NCBI GenBank assembly: GCA_016705575.1
Contig: JADIXX010000001.1
Location: 434,001-498,000 of the forward strand
Reading direction: 5' to 3'
Length of the DNA: 64,000 nt
Source: Candidatus Aalborgicola defluviihabitans
Lineage (GTDB): Bacteria; Pseudomonadota; Gammaproteobacteria; Burkholderiales; Burkholderiaceae_C
Positions 29,862 to 39,794 of the stretch are shown piece after piece. A program made the translations under genes and the position numbers. The notes under the pieces were generated by a model. That model was given only the letters and a program-made list of their open reading frames with translations. It did no database searches and was not told the origin of the DNA. The stretch's first letter is position 1, and each line of letters starts with the position of its first letter.

Positions 29862-30440
29862 TTAGCGTTGACCGTACTTCATCTTGGCATCTTTGATGCA
29901 GGCGTCTTTCGGATCGCCGCTCAATGCATCGCACTTCTCCTTGGCAACAGCGTAGGCGGCGTTGTTCTTGTCGGTTGCAGCATCCTTGCGTGCATCAACA
30001 ACTTTATCGCTGGCAGTGCCAATGGCTTCTGAAGTCTTCTCGGCGACCTTGGCATCTGCCTTGGCAGTAACGTAGACGCTCTTGGCTTCCTTGCGGCAAA
30101 CGTCTTTGACATTGCCGGCGGCGTCATCGCATTTCTCTTTTGCTACCGCATAGTCCGCGTCGGCGCGCGCCATGCGCATCGCATAGCGGTGTTTAACCGA
30201 CGGTTGGTACTCTTCCAGCAGCTCGGCCTTTGCAACGTTTTCGCTTCCTTTGGCCTGTTCGTTGCAGATGTCTTTGGCATTACCGCTCAGCGCTTTGCAT
30301 GTGGTCTTTTCTTGCTTGTACTTGGCAACGATGTCGGCCTTGCTGGTTTTGTATTGCGCCGGTGTTACGGTGGCAGCCATGGATGCAGTTGTGATCAGGA
30401 GCAAAGCAGCAAAGACTGCAGTGGTATGGGTTGTTTTCAT
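29862..30440 (-). CDS. Exported protein with three Cys-pair repeats, unknown function
   Basis: 192 residues. The signal peptide MKTTHTTAVFAALLLITTAS ends near Ala-Ala-Thr. Three repeats follow with pattern K-x2-C-x4-GN/D-xKD-x-C-x3-AK (TTCKALSGNAKDICNEQAK, EKCDDAAGNVKDVCRKEAK, EKCDALSGDPKDACIKDAK). Each Cys pair could form a local disulfide in the periplasm. The rest is Lys/Ala/Asp-rich and probably helical. I do not recognise a characterised family; similar beta-proteobacterial proteins are often left hypothetical. A motif site of the stress series lies 96-111 bases upstream. Confidence 0.75.
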   Translation of the reverse strand: MKTTHTTAVFAALLLITTASMAATVTPAQYKTSKADIVAKYKQEKTTCKALSGNAKDICNEQAKGSENVAKAELLEEYQPSVKHRYAMRMARADADYAVAKEKCDDAAGNVKDVCRKEAKSVYVTAKADAKVAEKTSEAIGTASDKVVDARKDAATDKNNAAYAVAKEKCDALSGDPKDACIKDAKMKYGQR

Positions 30441-30535
30441 TGGGCGTTCTTTCTATAGTTGGGTGCTGAATAGGTTGCGCCGCGTGGTAGTGCGACGTCC
30501 CTGTACGCAGATTAGGGCAGCGCCGTGCCTGCGTC

Positions 30536-30551
30536 TGTATGCCAACGAACA
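30536..30551 (-). promoter_or_regulatory. Stress-motif site 1 (TGTTC-N6-ATACA, minus strand)
   Basis: On the minus strand TGTTC-GTTGGC-ATACA, 96-111 bases upstream of the Cys-repeat protein gene. One half-site is perfect, the other weak. Confidence 0.45.
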
Positions 30552-30612
30552 TTGAGTTCGCTATTGTTTTTGTAGCGTATTTCCTGTTTTCTACGAGGGC
30601 TGGCATGTGATA

Positions 30613-30628
30613 TGTTCGGTTTCGAACA
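30613..30628. promoter_or_regulatory. Stress-motif site 2 (TGTTC-N6-GAACA)
   Basis: TGTTCG-GTTT-CGAACA, a perfect 6-bp-arm palindrome, 163 bases upstream of the chosen ndvB start. Confidence 0.6.
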
Positions 30629-30790
30629 GACGATGCCTGTTTGCGTTGCCTACAGTGTGTTGGTACGCACAACGCAGGTCACGCCGTGATTCCAGCGCGG
30701 GCCAAGGTGGTCCTGCGGCATTCAGGGGGTGCACCGTTGAAAACCAGTATTCACAGCCTGCGCATATCACTGATGCGTGCGTTTGGACGA

Positions 30791-33700
30791 ATGGATGAGG
30801 CAACTCCCTTTACGCCCAACGCGATCACTGAGCCGCCGCTGCGCGCCAGGTTGCTCAGTGCCGAACAGATGGAACGCCAGGGCAGGACGCTGGCTGACTC
30901 GCACACTCTGTTCCCAGGCCGCGCCAAGGACCACCTCTTGGAGCGTCTGGCCGATAACGAGACCGTATTAAACCGGGCCTACGGGCTGCTCGTGGAAGCA
31001 GTTCAGTTGAGCCGGCGCGTCACGCCGGCCGGTGAGTGGCTGCTGGATAACTTCTACCTCATCGAAGAGCAAATTTTGATGGCCCGGGCGCACTTTCCCA
31101 GAGGCTACAGCCGCGAGCTGCCCGTGCTGGCCAACGGTGCCTCCAAGGGATTGCCGCGCGTATATGACATTGCGCTGGCCGTCATCGCCCACGGTGATGG
31201 TCGGGTGGATGCCGAAAGCCTCTATCGTTTTGTCGCGGCGTACCAGAAAGTATCGGTGTTGAAGCTGGGTGAACTCTGGGCGATCCCGATCATGCTGCGC
31301 CTGGCACTGATCGAGAACATGCGTCGCATCAGCGTAAGGGTGGCAGACAGTCTTTTGGACCGCAACCGGGCCAGCATGTGGGCGGATGTAATGGTTGGGG
31401 TGGCCGAGCACGATCCCAAGAATTTGATTCTGGTGATATCGGATATGGCGCGATCCAATCCTCCGCTGGTCAACTCCTTCGTAGCTGAATTGGCCAGGCG
31501 CCTGCAGGGCCACAGTTCTGCGCTGGCCTTGCCCCTGACTTGGGTCGAGCAACAACTCTCCGAATCAGGACTGACCATTGAACAAATGGTGCACTCCGAA
31601 ACGCAAAGCCAGGCGGTCAACCAGGTCAGCACCAGCAACACCATTGGCAGTCTGCGCTTTCTGGGGGCCACGGACTGGCGCATGTTTGTGGAGGCTATGA
31701 GTGGGGTCGAACACAAGCTGTGCGAAGACCCGCAGGGTGTCTATGCACGCATGGATTTCGCCACCCGCGACCGCTACCGCCATGTGATCGAAAGGCTGGC
31801 CCGGCGCAGCCACCTGTGTGAGGGCGATCTGGCGCGAAAAGCCATCCAGCTGGCACACGAGGCTCTGGACCAAGCAGGAGTCACCGCGGATGATTGCCGC
31901 ACGCACGTCGGCTACTACCTGATCGACCGGGGCTTGGCGCAGCTGGAACGCGCCGCGCAAGTAAAGCCAGCGCCCCTGGATGCGCTGCGCCGGTTGTACC
32001 GGTGGATTCCGCTGCCACTGTATCTGGGCTCCGCGACCTTGCTAAGCGTCGGCGCAACCTGGCAATTGGTAGCATCCGCGGCCAGTCGGGGTGCCTCGGT
32101 GTGGTTGCTGGTTGTGATTGGATTGCTGGCAATGCTGGGCATGAGCCAACTGGCCATCGCCCTGGTGAACTGGTGCGTCACGCTGATGGCCACCCCGCAT
32201 GCGCTGGCGCGCATGGACTATTCCAAAGGGATTGCCCCCGAGGCGCGTACGCTGGTGGTTGTTCCGACGATGTTCATGCGCCTGGAGCAGGTTGATGAAC
32301 TGGTAGAGGCACTGGAAGTGCGTTTCCTGGCCAATCAGGATATCCATCTGCATTTTGGGTTGCTGACGGATTTTCGTGACAGTCCGCGGGAAACTGCACC
32401 CGAAGATGGTCCATTGCTGGACCGGGCGGTCAAGGCCATCGAAGCCCTCAATGCAAAATATAACAGCGCTGGCAGCGAACGATTCTTTCTGTTTCACCGC
32501 CCGCGTCGCTGGAATCCTGTTGAAGGCATCTGGATGGGGTATGAGCGCAAGCGGGGCAAATTGGGAGATCTCAATGGCTTGTTGCGCGGGGGATCGCGGG
32601 ATGCCTTCTCGCACATCGTCGGCAACACAAGTGTCTTGCAGTCGGTGCGGTACGTCATCACACTGGACACCGATACCCAGTTGCAACGGGATTCGGCGCG
32701 CTCCTTTGCCGCCACCATGGCGCATCCCCTGAATCGTCCCCGTTACGACGAGGCCCGGGAACGTGTCACCGAAGGCTATGGCATCCTGCAACCCCGCATG
32801 GCAGTGAGTCTGACCAGCACCAACAGTTCCCGATATGCCAGTCTGTGCGGCAACGATGCGGGTATCGACCCCTACACCCGCGCGGTGTCAGATGTCTACC
32901 AGGACCTGTTTCAAGAAGGTTCCTTCATCGGCAAAGGCATCTATGACGTCGATGCGTTCGAGCATGCACTCAAGTACCGGCTCCCGGAGAATCGCATACT
33001 GAGTCACGACTTGCTGGAAGGCTGCTACGCCCGCGCCGGACTGATCAGCGACGTCCAGTTGTATGACGACTACCCATCCAACTATTTCGCAGATGTCAGC
33101 CGGCGCCACCGCTGGATCCGGGGCGACTGGCAGATTGCCTCCTGGCTGTGGCCACGCGTACCCGGACCGGGAGCGACGCGGTTGCGCAATCCGCTGTCGG
33201 GCCTTTCGCAATGGAAAATTCTGGATAACCTGCGGCGCAGTCTGGTGCCGGCGGCACTGGTATCGCTTCTGCTCATTGGCTGGTTGCAGCCTGTCCCCAC
33301 GCTTTTGTGGACACTCGCGGTGCTCGGGGTCTTGTACATTGCGCCGCTGGCTGCCGTCGGACTGGGCCTGGTGCGCAAGCCCAAGAATGTCTCGGTGCGC
33401 CAGCACCTGACCACCTCACTGCGATCTGCAGCACGCCAGGTGGCGCAGGCTACGTTTGTCCTGGCCTGTCTGCCGCATGAGGCGTATTCCAGTCTGGATG
33501 CCATATTGCGCACAACCGTGCGCATCGCCTTGACACGTAAGCGTGTTCTGGAGTGGATGCCTTCGGGCAGCGCACCGCCGGTTGGTGGGGCAGGGGCCCT
33601 GCGCAGCAGCTACGCGCGCATGTGGATGGCACCGGTTCTATCGGTGGCAATCGGCGTGATCCTTTGGACCACCCATTCCGCCGTATTGCTGGTAGCTGCG

Positions 33701-36700
33701 CCGGTGCTGGCCCTGTGGCTGGTTGCGCCCGCTTTGGCCTGGTGGGTCAGTTGCCCGCTGCCTGAGCGTACCGTGCGCCTGCAGCCCGCTCAGACCGTGT
33801 TTCTGCATAAACTGGCGCGTAGAACCTGGCGCTTTTTTGAGACCTTCGTGACCGCCCATGACCACTGGTTGCCGCCTGATAATTACCAGGAGCAGCCAGT
33901 TGCCGTGCTGGCACGCCGTACGTCGCCGACCAATATGGGGCTGGCATTATTGGCCAACCTGGCCGCCTACGATTTTGGCTACATTCCGCCGGGTGTGCTG
34001 CTGACACGCACCAGCCTGGCATTGGCCAGCATGGAAGAGCTCGATCGGCACGAAGGGCACTTCTACAACTGGTACAGCACGCAGACGCTGATGCCATTGC
34101 CTCCGTTGTACGTCTCGGCCGTGGACAGTGGCAACCTGTCGGGGCACTTGTTGACCCTGCGCGTTGGTCTGTTGGGTCTGGTAGACCAAAAAATCTTGTG
34201 TACCAGAGCATTTGAAGGGCTGGGCGATGCCATGGGGAACCTGGCTGACGCCGCCACATCCATGGCCACACCGGAAGCCACGCATTCCCTGTTCCGTTTG
34301 CAGCGCGATATCGAATCGGCTTGCGATGTTCACTCCACCAAAGTGGTGGTGGTGCGGCGCTGGCTGATGGGGATTGCTGCCTTGTGTTTGTCCCTGGACC
34401 ATCCGGTGGATAACGCATCGAAAGATGCCGCCCCTGGTGAGTTGGCAGAGTGGACGCACGCCTTGCTGCGCCAATGCCAGTCCACCCTGGAAGACCTGGA
34501 GTTCCTTCTGCCCTGGCTTGCCCTCGCGGAACTTCCCCAGTGGCTGCAACACATCCCTGGGCTGGGCGCTGTGCCTGCATTGCGCGATCTGGTCGCCCTG
34601 GACGCTGCGCTGGAACACGCTGTGGAGCAGCATTTTGCGCGCAACGGTGCTGAGCCACCCACGCCGCAGGAGACCCATCTTTTGGCTGAACTGCGTCCAC
34701 TGGTTTTGCTGGCAACGGTGCGGGCGCGGGAACGGGTGGCGCTAATTCAGCAACTGTCGCAGCAGGCGGCTGTCATGGCCGATGCGGACTATGGTTTTCT
34801 CTACGACAAGGCGCGCCATCTGATCGCCGTTGGTTACAACGTGGACGAACAGCGCCGCGATACCGGCTATTACGACCTGTTGGCTTCTGAGGCGCGTCTG
34901 TGCAGCTTTGTGGCCATTGCGCAAGGCGAGGTTCCGCAGGAAAACTGGTTTGCCCTGGGGCGACTGCTGACTGGCAACGACGGCCGTCCGTTGCTGCTTT
35001 CCTGGAGCGGCTCGATGTTTGAGTACCTGATGCCCATGCTGGTCATGCCGACCTACGCCAACACCTTGCTGGACCAGACTTGCCGTACGGTGGTGGAACG
35101 TCAAATTGCCTATGGTGGACAGTGCGACTTGCCGTGGGGCATGTCTGAATCGGGATACAACACGGTCGATGCGGCTTTGAATTACCAGTACCGCGCGTTC
35201 GGCGTACCGGGTCTGGGACTCAAGCGCGGACTCACCGACGACTTGGTGGTTGCGCCCTATGCCTCGGCGTTGGCCTTGATGGTGATGCCGGATGCCGCTT
35301 GCCAAAACCTGGAGCGCCTGGTGGGCCTGGGGCTACAAGGTGCCTATGGCATGTTTGAAGCCATCGACTTTACGCCGGCACGCGTGCCCCGTGGGCAAAC
35401 CAGTGCGGTGGTGCGCTCCTTCATGGCACACCACCAGGGCATGAGCCTTCTCTCCCTGGCCTATGTCCTGCTGGACCAACCGATGCAAAAGCGGTTTGTC
35501 TCCGATCCCTTGTTCCAGGCTACGGTGTTGCTGCTGCAGGAGCGCATTCCCAATGCGGCGGTTTTGCATGTCAGCATTCCCGACCTCAGCGATACGCGTG
35601 CAAGAGGTGTTGGCCCGGAAATGCCCATGCGCCTGCTGCGCAATACGGATACCGTCATACCCGAAGTACAACTGCTCTCCAATGGTCGCTACCACGTCAT
35701 GGTCAGCCAGGCCGGTGGTGGCTACAGTCGCTGGAAGGATCTGGCCGTTACGCGCTGGCAGGAAGACGCCACACGTGACAACTGGGGCGCATTTTTCTAT
35801 TTGCGCGATGTGGCTAGCGGTGAACTCTGGTCCAATGCCCACCAGCCAACCCTGCACAAAGCGGACAGCTACGAGGCCATTTTTTCAGAGGGCAGGGCGG
35901 AATTTCGCCGCCGTGATCACGACTACGATACGCATACCGAGATCGTCGTATCACCGGAAGATGACATCGAGTTACGCCGCTTGCGGATCACCAACCGGGC
36001 GCGCACACGCCGCACCATTGAAGTGACCAGCTATGCGGAAGTGGTGCTGGCCCCTGCCGCGGCCGATGCGCTGCACCCCGCGTTCAGCAACCTGTTTGTC
36101 CAGACGGAAATACTGCGGGATCGGCAGGCCATTTTGTGCAACCGACGCGCGCGTTCGCAGGGCGAGCATGTGCCATGGATGTTCCACCTGATGGCGGTTC
36201 ACGGTGGCGACACCGGTGTTGCATCCTATGAAACCGACCGCATGCGGTTTGTTGGGCGCGGTCGCTCAACCGATTCACCGCAGGCCATGAACGAGTCCGG
36301 AATTTTGTCCGGCACGCAAGGCTCGGTGCTGGACCCCATCGTGGCGATTCGCCACCACATTACGCTCGATCCGCAACAAACAGTTACTGTCGACGTGGTC
36401 AGCGGTATTGGTGAAACCCGCGACGCGGCCTTGGCACTCATAGGCAAATACCGCGACCGGCATCTGGCCGACCGTGTGTTTGATTTGTCGTGGACCCACA
36501 GCTGGGTCAACCTGCAGCAGATCAACGCGACCGAGTCCGATGCCCAGCTATTTGGTCGTCTGGCCAGCTCGGTTATCTATACCAATCCAACACACCGCGC
36601 CGAGACCAGCGTGCTGGCACGCAACGCCCGGGGTCAGTCTGGCCTGTGGGGTTATGGCGTATCGGGCGATTTGCCCATCGTGCTTCTGCAGATCGGCAGC

Positions 36701-39532
36701 CAGGACAATATTGAACTGGTGCGCCAACTGGTGCAGGCCCATGCGTATTGGCGTCTCAAAGGCCTGGCAGTTGATCTGGTGATCTGGAACGAAGACCACG
36801 CCGGATACCGCCAGCTCCTGCAGGAACAGATCATGGGGTTGATTGCCGCGGGTGTTGAGGCCAATTACACCGACCGGCCCGGCGGCATATTTGTGCGGGC
36901 CGCCGAGCAAATGTCCCAGGAAGACCGTACGCTGTTCCAGACTGTCGCCCGGGTGATCATTGCAGACACCCGTGGCACGCTGGCAGAGCAGGTCAATCGC
37001 CGCTCGGCCAAGGAGAAGCGCGAAGCAGCGCTACTTGACCAGGCAGTGCCTGCTTTGCGGCCATCCGAAGCCTCACGCATTCCCCTCTCGACACCGCATG
37101 ACCTGCTGTTCTTCAACGGTCTGGGCGGATTCTCTGCGGATGGTCGGGAGTACATCATCACCCTTGCAAACGGGCAATCGACTCCCGCTCCGTGGGTCAA
37201 TGTGATTGCCAACGCGCGATTCGGTACCGTAATTTCCGAGAGTGGTTCGGCCTACACGTGGAGTGAAAACGCCCATGAGTTCCGCTACACCCCCTGGGGC
37301 GATGACCCGGTTAGCGACCACAGCGGTGAGGCGATCTACCTGCGCGATGAAGAGACGGGCACGTTTTGGTCGCCCACCGCATGGCCCTGCGGTAGCGCAA
37401 CACCCTACGTCACCCGCCACGGATTTGGTTACAGCGTGTTTGAGCATGTTGAGGATGGCATCCATTCCGAGCTGACCGTTTTTGTGGATCTGGAAGCCTC
37501 CATCAAGTTCTCGGTTTTGAAAATCCGCAACGATGGTGGTCGTGCCAGGAAGTTGTCAGCCACGGGCTACGTGGAGTGGGTGCTGGGGGACTTGCGTGCC
37601 AAGTCTGCCATGCATGTCACCACCGAAGTGGACCCCACCAGCGGCGCCATTCTGGCGCGCAACCACTACAACCCCGAGTTTGGCGACCGGATTGCCTACT
37701 TTGATGTGGATGGTGCAACCCGTACGCCCCATGTGACCATTACCGGGGACCGTCGCGAGTTTCTGGGGCGCAACGGCAGCCTGCGAAACCCCGCTGCCAT
37801 GGGTCGAACACAGCTATCCAACCGCGTCGGTGCGGGCCTGGACGCCTGCGCGGCACTGCAAGTTCCGTTTGAACTGGCACCCGGGGACACTCACACAGTC
37901 AGTTTTCGGCTCGGCGCATCCGGACGGCGCGGGAACGAGGCCAATGCAATGGCGCAATACCTTCACGAACCCGATGCGTTGCAAAGCGCTCTGCACGCTG
38001 TGCAGGCCTACTGGTCCCACATATTGGGTGCCGTCCAGGTCGAGACCCCCGACCCGAGTCTGGATGTGCTGACAAACGGCTGGCTGCTGTACCAGACCAT
38101 CGCGTGCCGGCTGTGGGCGCGCAGTGGCTTCTACCAGTCGGGTGGGGCCTATGGGTTTCGGGACCAGTTGCAAGACACCATGGCGCTGGTGCATACCGCA
38201 CCACACTTACTGCGTCAGCATCTGCTGCGCTGCGCCGAGCGGCAGTTTGTCGAAGGCGATGTGCAGCACTGGTGGCACCCACCGCAAGGACGGGGTGTGC
38301 GTACCCATTGCTCCGACGACTATCTGTGGTTGCCACAGGCCACCTGCCGCTACGTCGATGCGACCAATGACGTCTCTGTTCTGGATGAAACCATGGCGTT
38401 TCTGGAAGGGCGCCCTGTCAACCCGGACACGGATTCGTACTACGATTTGCCAACCCGTTCCAACGAAAGCGCGTCACTGTACAACCATTGCGTGCGGGCC
38501 ATCCGCCGGGCGCTTCCCACTGGCGCACATGGCTTGCCCCTTATGGGCTCAGGTGACTGGAACGATGGCATGAACCTGGTCGGCATAGCCGGCACCGGAG
38601 AAAGCGTGTGGTTGGCGTTCTTTCTGTACGACGCGCTGGTGCGGTTCAGTCCCCTGGCGCTGGCGCATGGCGACGCCGCCTTTGCGCGGGAATGTCTGGT
38701 GCATGCCGATGTGCTGCGCCGCTCCATTGACCAGCATGGATGGGATGGCGGTTGGTACCGGCGGGCCTACTTTGACGATGGCACGCCACTGGGATCGGCC
38801 AGCAACCCGGAAGGCCAGATTGACTCGATCTCGCAAAGCTGGTCCGTGCTGTCGGGCGCGGGGGAGACTGAGCGCTCCCGGATCGCCATGGAAGCGCTGG
38901 ACCGGCGCCTGGTCCGCCGGGACCATGGGCTAATCAAGCTACTGGAGCCGCCTTTTGACACGTCGGCGCTCAATCCCGGCTATATCAAGGGCTACGTTCC
39001 CGGGGTGCGCGAGAACGGCGGGCAATACACGCACGCGGCCATCTGGGCCGCCATGGCCTTTGCAAAGCAGGGCGATGCACAGCGGGCCTGGGAGTGCTTC
39101 AACGTGATCAACCCCATTGGCCATGGCGATACTTTGGAGGCGATCAACACGTACAAGGTGGAACCATACGTGGTTGCTGCCGATGTCTATGCCGTGGCGC
39201 CCCACGAGGGGCGTGGTGGCTGGACCTGGTACACCGGATCGGCCAGCTGGATGTACCGGCTGGTACTGGAATCGCTGTTGGGTTTGCGTCTGGAGTCCGG
39301 GCAGTTGCGCTTTGCACCCTGCATACCGGTTCAGTGGCCTGGCTTTAAGGTCAAGTACCGTTTTGGGCAGACACAATACGCCATTGTGGTTACGCAGATT
39401 GACGCACAGCCGGGCGGGCCGCCAACAGGGATTGTGGTGGTGGTGGACGGCGTGACGCAACGCACAGCGGCGGTGGACCTGGTGGATGACCAGCAGGATC
39501 ACGCGGTGGAAGTACGCATGATCCGTGTTTAG
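30791..39532 (+). CDS. ndvB: Cyclic beta-1,2-glucan synthase (NdvB/ChvB type)
   Basis: Giant inner-membrane enzyme of about 2913 residues that makes cyclic beta-1,2-glucan for osmoadaptation of the periplasm. In order: an N-terminal domain (to about 385); membrane segments near 400-465; a glycosyltransferase-84 domain with the DxD-like ITLDTDTQLQRDSA (about 624) and RRHRWIRGDWQ (about 772); further membrane segments at about 815-860 and 940-985; a glycoamylase-like domain with YYDLLASEARLCSFVAI (about 1360) and SFMAHHQGMSLLSL (about 1543); and two C-terminal GH94 phosphorylase-like regions ending with GSGDWNDGMNLVG (about 2586). The frame is intact over 8.7 kb. The start ATG 30791 is uncertain. 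No ndvA exporter is adjacent. Confidence 0.93.
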   Translation: MDEATPFTPNAITEPPLRARLLSAEQMERQGRTLADSHTLFPGRAKDHLLERLADNETVLNRAYGLLVEAVQLSRRVTPAGEWLLDNFYLIEEQILMARAHFPRGYSRELPVLANGASKGLPRVYDIALAVIAHGDGRVDAESLYRFVAAYQKVSVLKLGELWAIPIMLRLALIENMRRISVRVADSLLDRNRASMWADVMVGVAEHDPKNLILVISDMARSNPPLVNSFVAELARRLQGHSSALALPLTWVEQQLSESGLTIEQMVHSETQSQAVNQVSTSNTIGSLRFLGATDWRMFVEAMSGVEHKLCEDPQGVYARMDFATRDRYRHVIERLARRSHLCEGDLARKAIQLAHEALDQAGVTADDCRTHVGYYLIDRGLAQLERAAQVKPAPLDALRRLYRWIPLPLYLGSATLLSVGATWQLVASAASRGASVWLLVVIGLLAMLGMSQLAIALVNWCVTLMATPHALARMDYSKGIAPEARTLVVVPTMFMRLEQVDELVEALEVRFLANQDIHLHFGLLTDFRDSPRETAPEDGPLLDRAVKAIEALNAKYNSAGSERFFLFHRPRRWNPVEGIWMGYERKRGKLGDLNGLLRGGSRDAFSHIVGNTSVLQSVRYVITLDTDTQLQRDSARSFAATMAHPLNRPRYDEARERVTEGYGILQPRMAVSLTSTNSSRYASLCGNDAGIDPYTRAVSDVYQDLFQEGSFIGKGIYDVDAFEHALKYRLPENRILSHDLLEGCYARAGLISDVQLYDDYPSNYFADVSRRHRWIRGDWQIASWLWPRVPGPGATRLRNPLSGLSQWKILDNLRRSLVPAALVSLLLIGWLQPVPTLLWTLAVLGVLYIAPLAAVGLGLVRKPKNVSVRQHLTTSLRSAARQVAQATFVLACLPHEAYSSLDAILRTTVRIALTRKRVLEWMPSGSAPPVGGAGALRSSYARMWMAPVLSVAIGVILWTTHSAVLLVAAPVLALWLVAPALAWWVSCPLPERTVRLQPAQTVFLHKLARRTWRFFETFVTAHDHWLPPDNYQEQPVAVLARRTSPTNMGLALLANLAAYDFGYIPPGVLLTRTSLALASMEELDRHEGHFYNWYSTQTLMPLPPLYVSAVDSGNLSGHLLTLRVGLLGLVDQKILCTRAFEGLGDAMGNLADAATSMATPEATHSLFRLQRDIESACDVHSTKVVVVRRWLMGIAALCLSLDHPVDNASKDAAPGELAEWTHALLRQCQSTLEDLEFLLPWLALAELPQWLQHIPGLGAVPALRDLVALDAALEHAVEQHFARNGAEPPTPQETHLLAELRPLVLLATVRARERVALIQQLSQQAAVMADADYGFLYDKARHLIAVGYNVDEQRRDTGYYDLLASEARLCSFVAIAQGEVPQENWFALGRLLTGNDGRPLLLSWSGSMFEYLMPMLVMPTYANTLLDQTCRTVVERQIAYGGQCDLPWGMSESGYNTVDAALNYQYRAFGVPGLGLKRGLTDDLVVAPYASALALMVMPDAACQNLERLVGLGLQGAYGMFEAIDFTPARVPRGQTSAVVRSFMAHHQGMSLLSLAYVLLDQPMQKRFVSDPLFQATVLLLQERIPNAAVLHVSIPDLSDTRARGVGPEMPMRLLRNTDTVIPEVQLLSNGRYHVMVSQAGGGYSRWKDLAVTRWQEDATRDNWGAFFYLRDVASGELWSNAHQPTLHKADSYEAIFSEGRAEFRRRDHDYDTHTEIVVSPEDDIELRRLRITNRARTRRTIEVTSYAEVVLAPAAADALHPAFSNLFVQTEILRDRQAILCNRRARSQGEHVPWMFHLMAVHGGDTGVASYETDRMRFVGRGRSTDSPQAMNESGILSGTQGSVLDPIVAIRHHITLDPQQTVTVDVVSGIGETRDAALALIGKYRDRHLADRVFDLSWTHSWVNLQQINATESDAQLFGRLASSVIYTNPTHRAETSVLARNARGQSGLWGYGVSGDLPIVLLQIGSQDNIELVRQLVQAHAYWRLKGLAVDLVIWNEDHAGYRQLLQEQIMGLIAAGVEANYTDRPGGIFVRAAEQMSQEDRTLFQTVARVIIADTRGTLAEQVNRRSAKEKREAALLDQAVPALRPSEASRIPLSTPHDLLFFNGLGGFSADGREYIITLANGQSTPAPWVNVIANARFGTVISESGSAYTWSENAHEFRYTPWGDDPVSDHSGEAIYLRDEETGTFWSPTAWPCGSATPYVTRHGFGYSVFEHVEDGIHSELTVFVDLEASIKFSVLKIRNDGGRARKLSATGYVEWVLGDLRAKSAMHVTTEVDPTSGAILARNHYNPEFGDRIAYFDVDGATRTPHVTITGDRREFLGRNGSLRNPAAMGRTQLSNRVGAGLDACAALQVPFELAPGDTHTVSFRLGASGRRGNEANAMAQYLHEPDALQSALHAVQAYWSHILGAVQVETPDPSLDVLTNGWLLYQTIACRLWARSGFYQSGGAYGFRDQLQDTMALVHTAPHLLRQHLLRCAERQFVEGDVQHWWHPPQGRGVRTHCSDDYLWLPQATCRYVDATNDVSVLDETMAFLEGRPVNPDTDSYYDLPTRSNESASLYNHCVRAIRRALPTGAHGLPLMGSGDWNDGMNLVGIAGTGESVWLAFFLYDALVRFSPLALAHGDAAFARECLVHADVLRRSIDQHGWDGGWYRRAYFDDGTPLGSASNPEGQIDSISQSWSVLSGAGETERSRIAMEALDRRLVRRDHGLIKLLEPPFDTSALNPGYIKGYVPGVRENGGQYTHAAIWAAMAFAKQGDAQRAWECFNVINPIGHGDTLEAINTYKVEPYVVAADVYAVAPHEGRGGWTWYTGSASWMYRLVLESLLGLRLESGQLRFAPCIPVQWPGFKVKYRFGQTQYAIVVTQIDAQPGGPPTGIVVVVDGVTQRTAAVDLVDDQQDHAVEVRMIRV

Positions 39533-39656
39533 CGTGTTTAGAGCGCGCTGGCGCACAGATCAATCGCCAGTAACGCGCGCACAGTTGGGGCTTACGAACG
39601 TGACCCGCGTGAGCACCGTGCGCTAGGGTCATGCAGCAAATCCTTATGAAAAATCA

Positions 39657-39705
39657 GCCGCTAGCCCTCGTAGAATATACGTATACAGCTATTGATTTAA
39701 TAGCG
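39657..39705 (+). repeat. 49-bp interspersed repeat, copy 3
   Basis: GCCGCTAGCCCTCGTAG, AATATACGTA, hairpin GCTATT-GATTT-AATAGC. It lies 125 bases downstream of ndvB, in sense orientation. The rest of the 39533-39794 gap shows nothing recognisable. Confidence 0.88.
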
Positions 39706-39794
39706 AAGTTCAGTCGTGCCCAGTGTCGACGACTACACTGGGGTTCTTTCCATCACGCAGGTCGCCAGGGGGCGTGTTGCAACCTAAGGCGATC

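Larger units (their letters stand above)
30441..30790. other. 350-base divergent regulatory region with two stress-motif sites
   Basis: It separates the Cys-repeat gene (minus) from ndvB (plus). It holds motif sites at 30536-30551 and 30613-30628. An in-frame upstream extension of ndvB to 30641 is open but has no ribosome site or conserved sequence. Confidence 0.6.

Noticed and set aside
30641..30790. Upstream extension of ndvB to 30641
   Set aside because: No ribosome site or conserved sequence in the extra 50 codons, and it begins just past a palindromic regulatory site.
39541..39656. Stress-motif-like bases (ACGAACGTGACC) upstream of the CheB-CheR gene
   Set aside because: No second half-site at six-base spacing.
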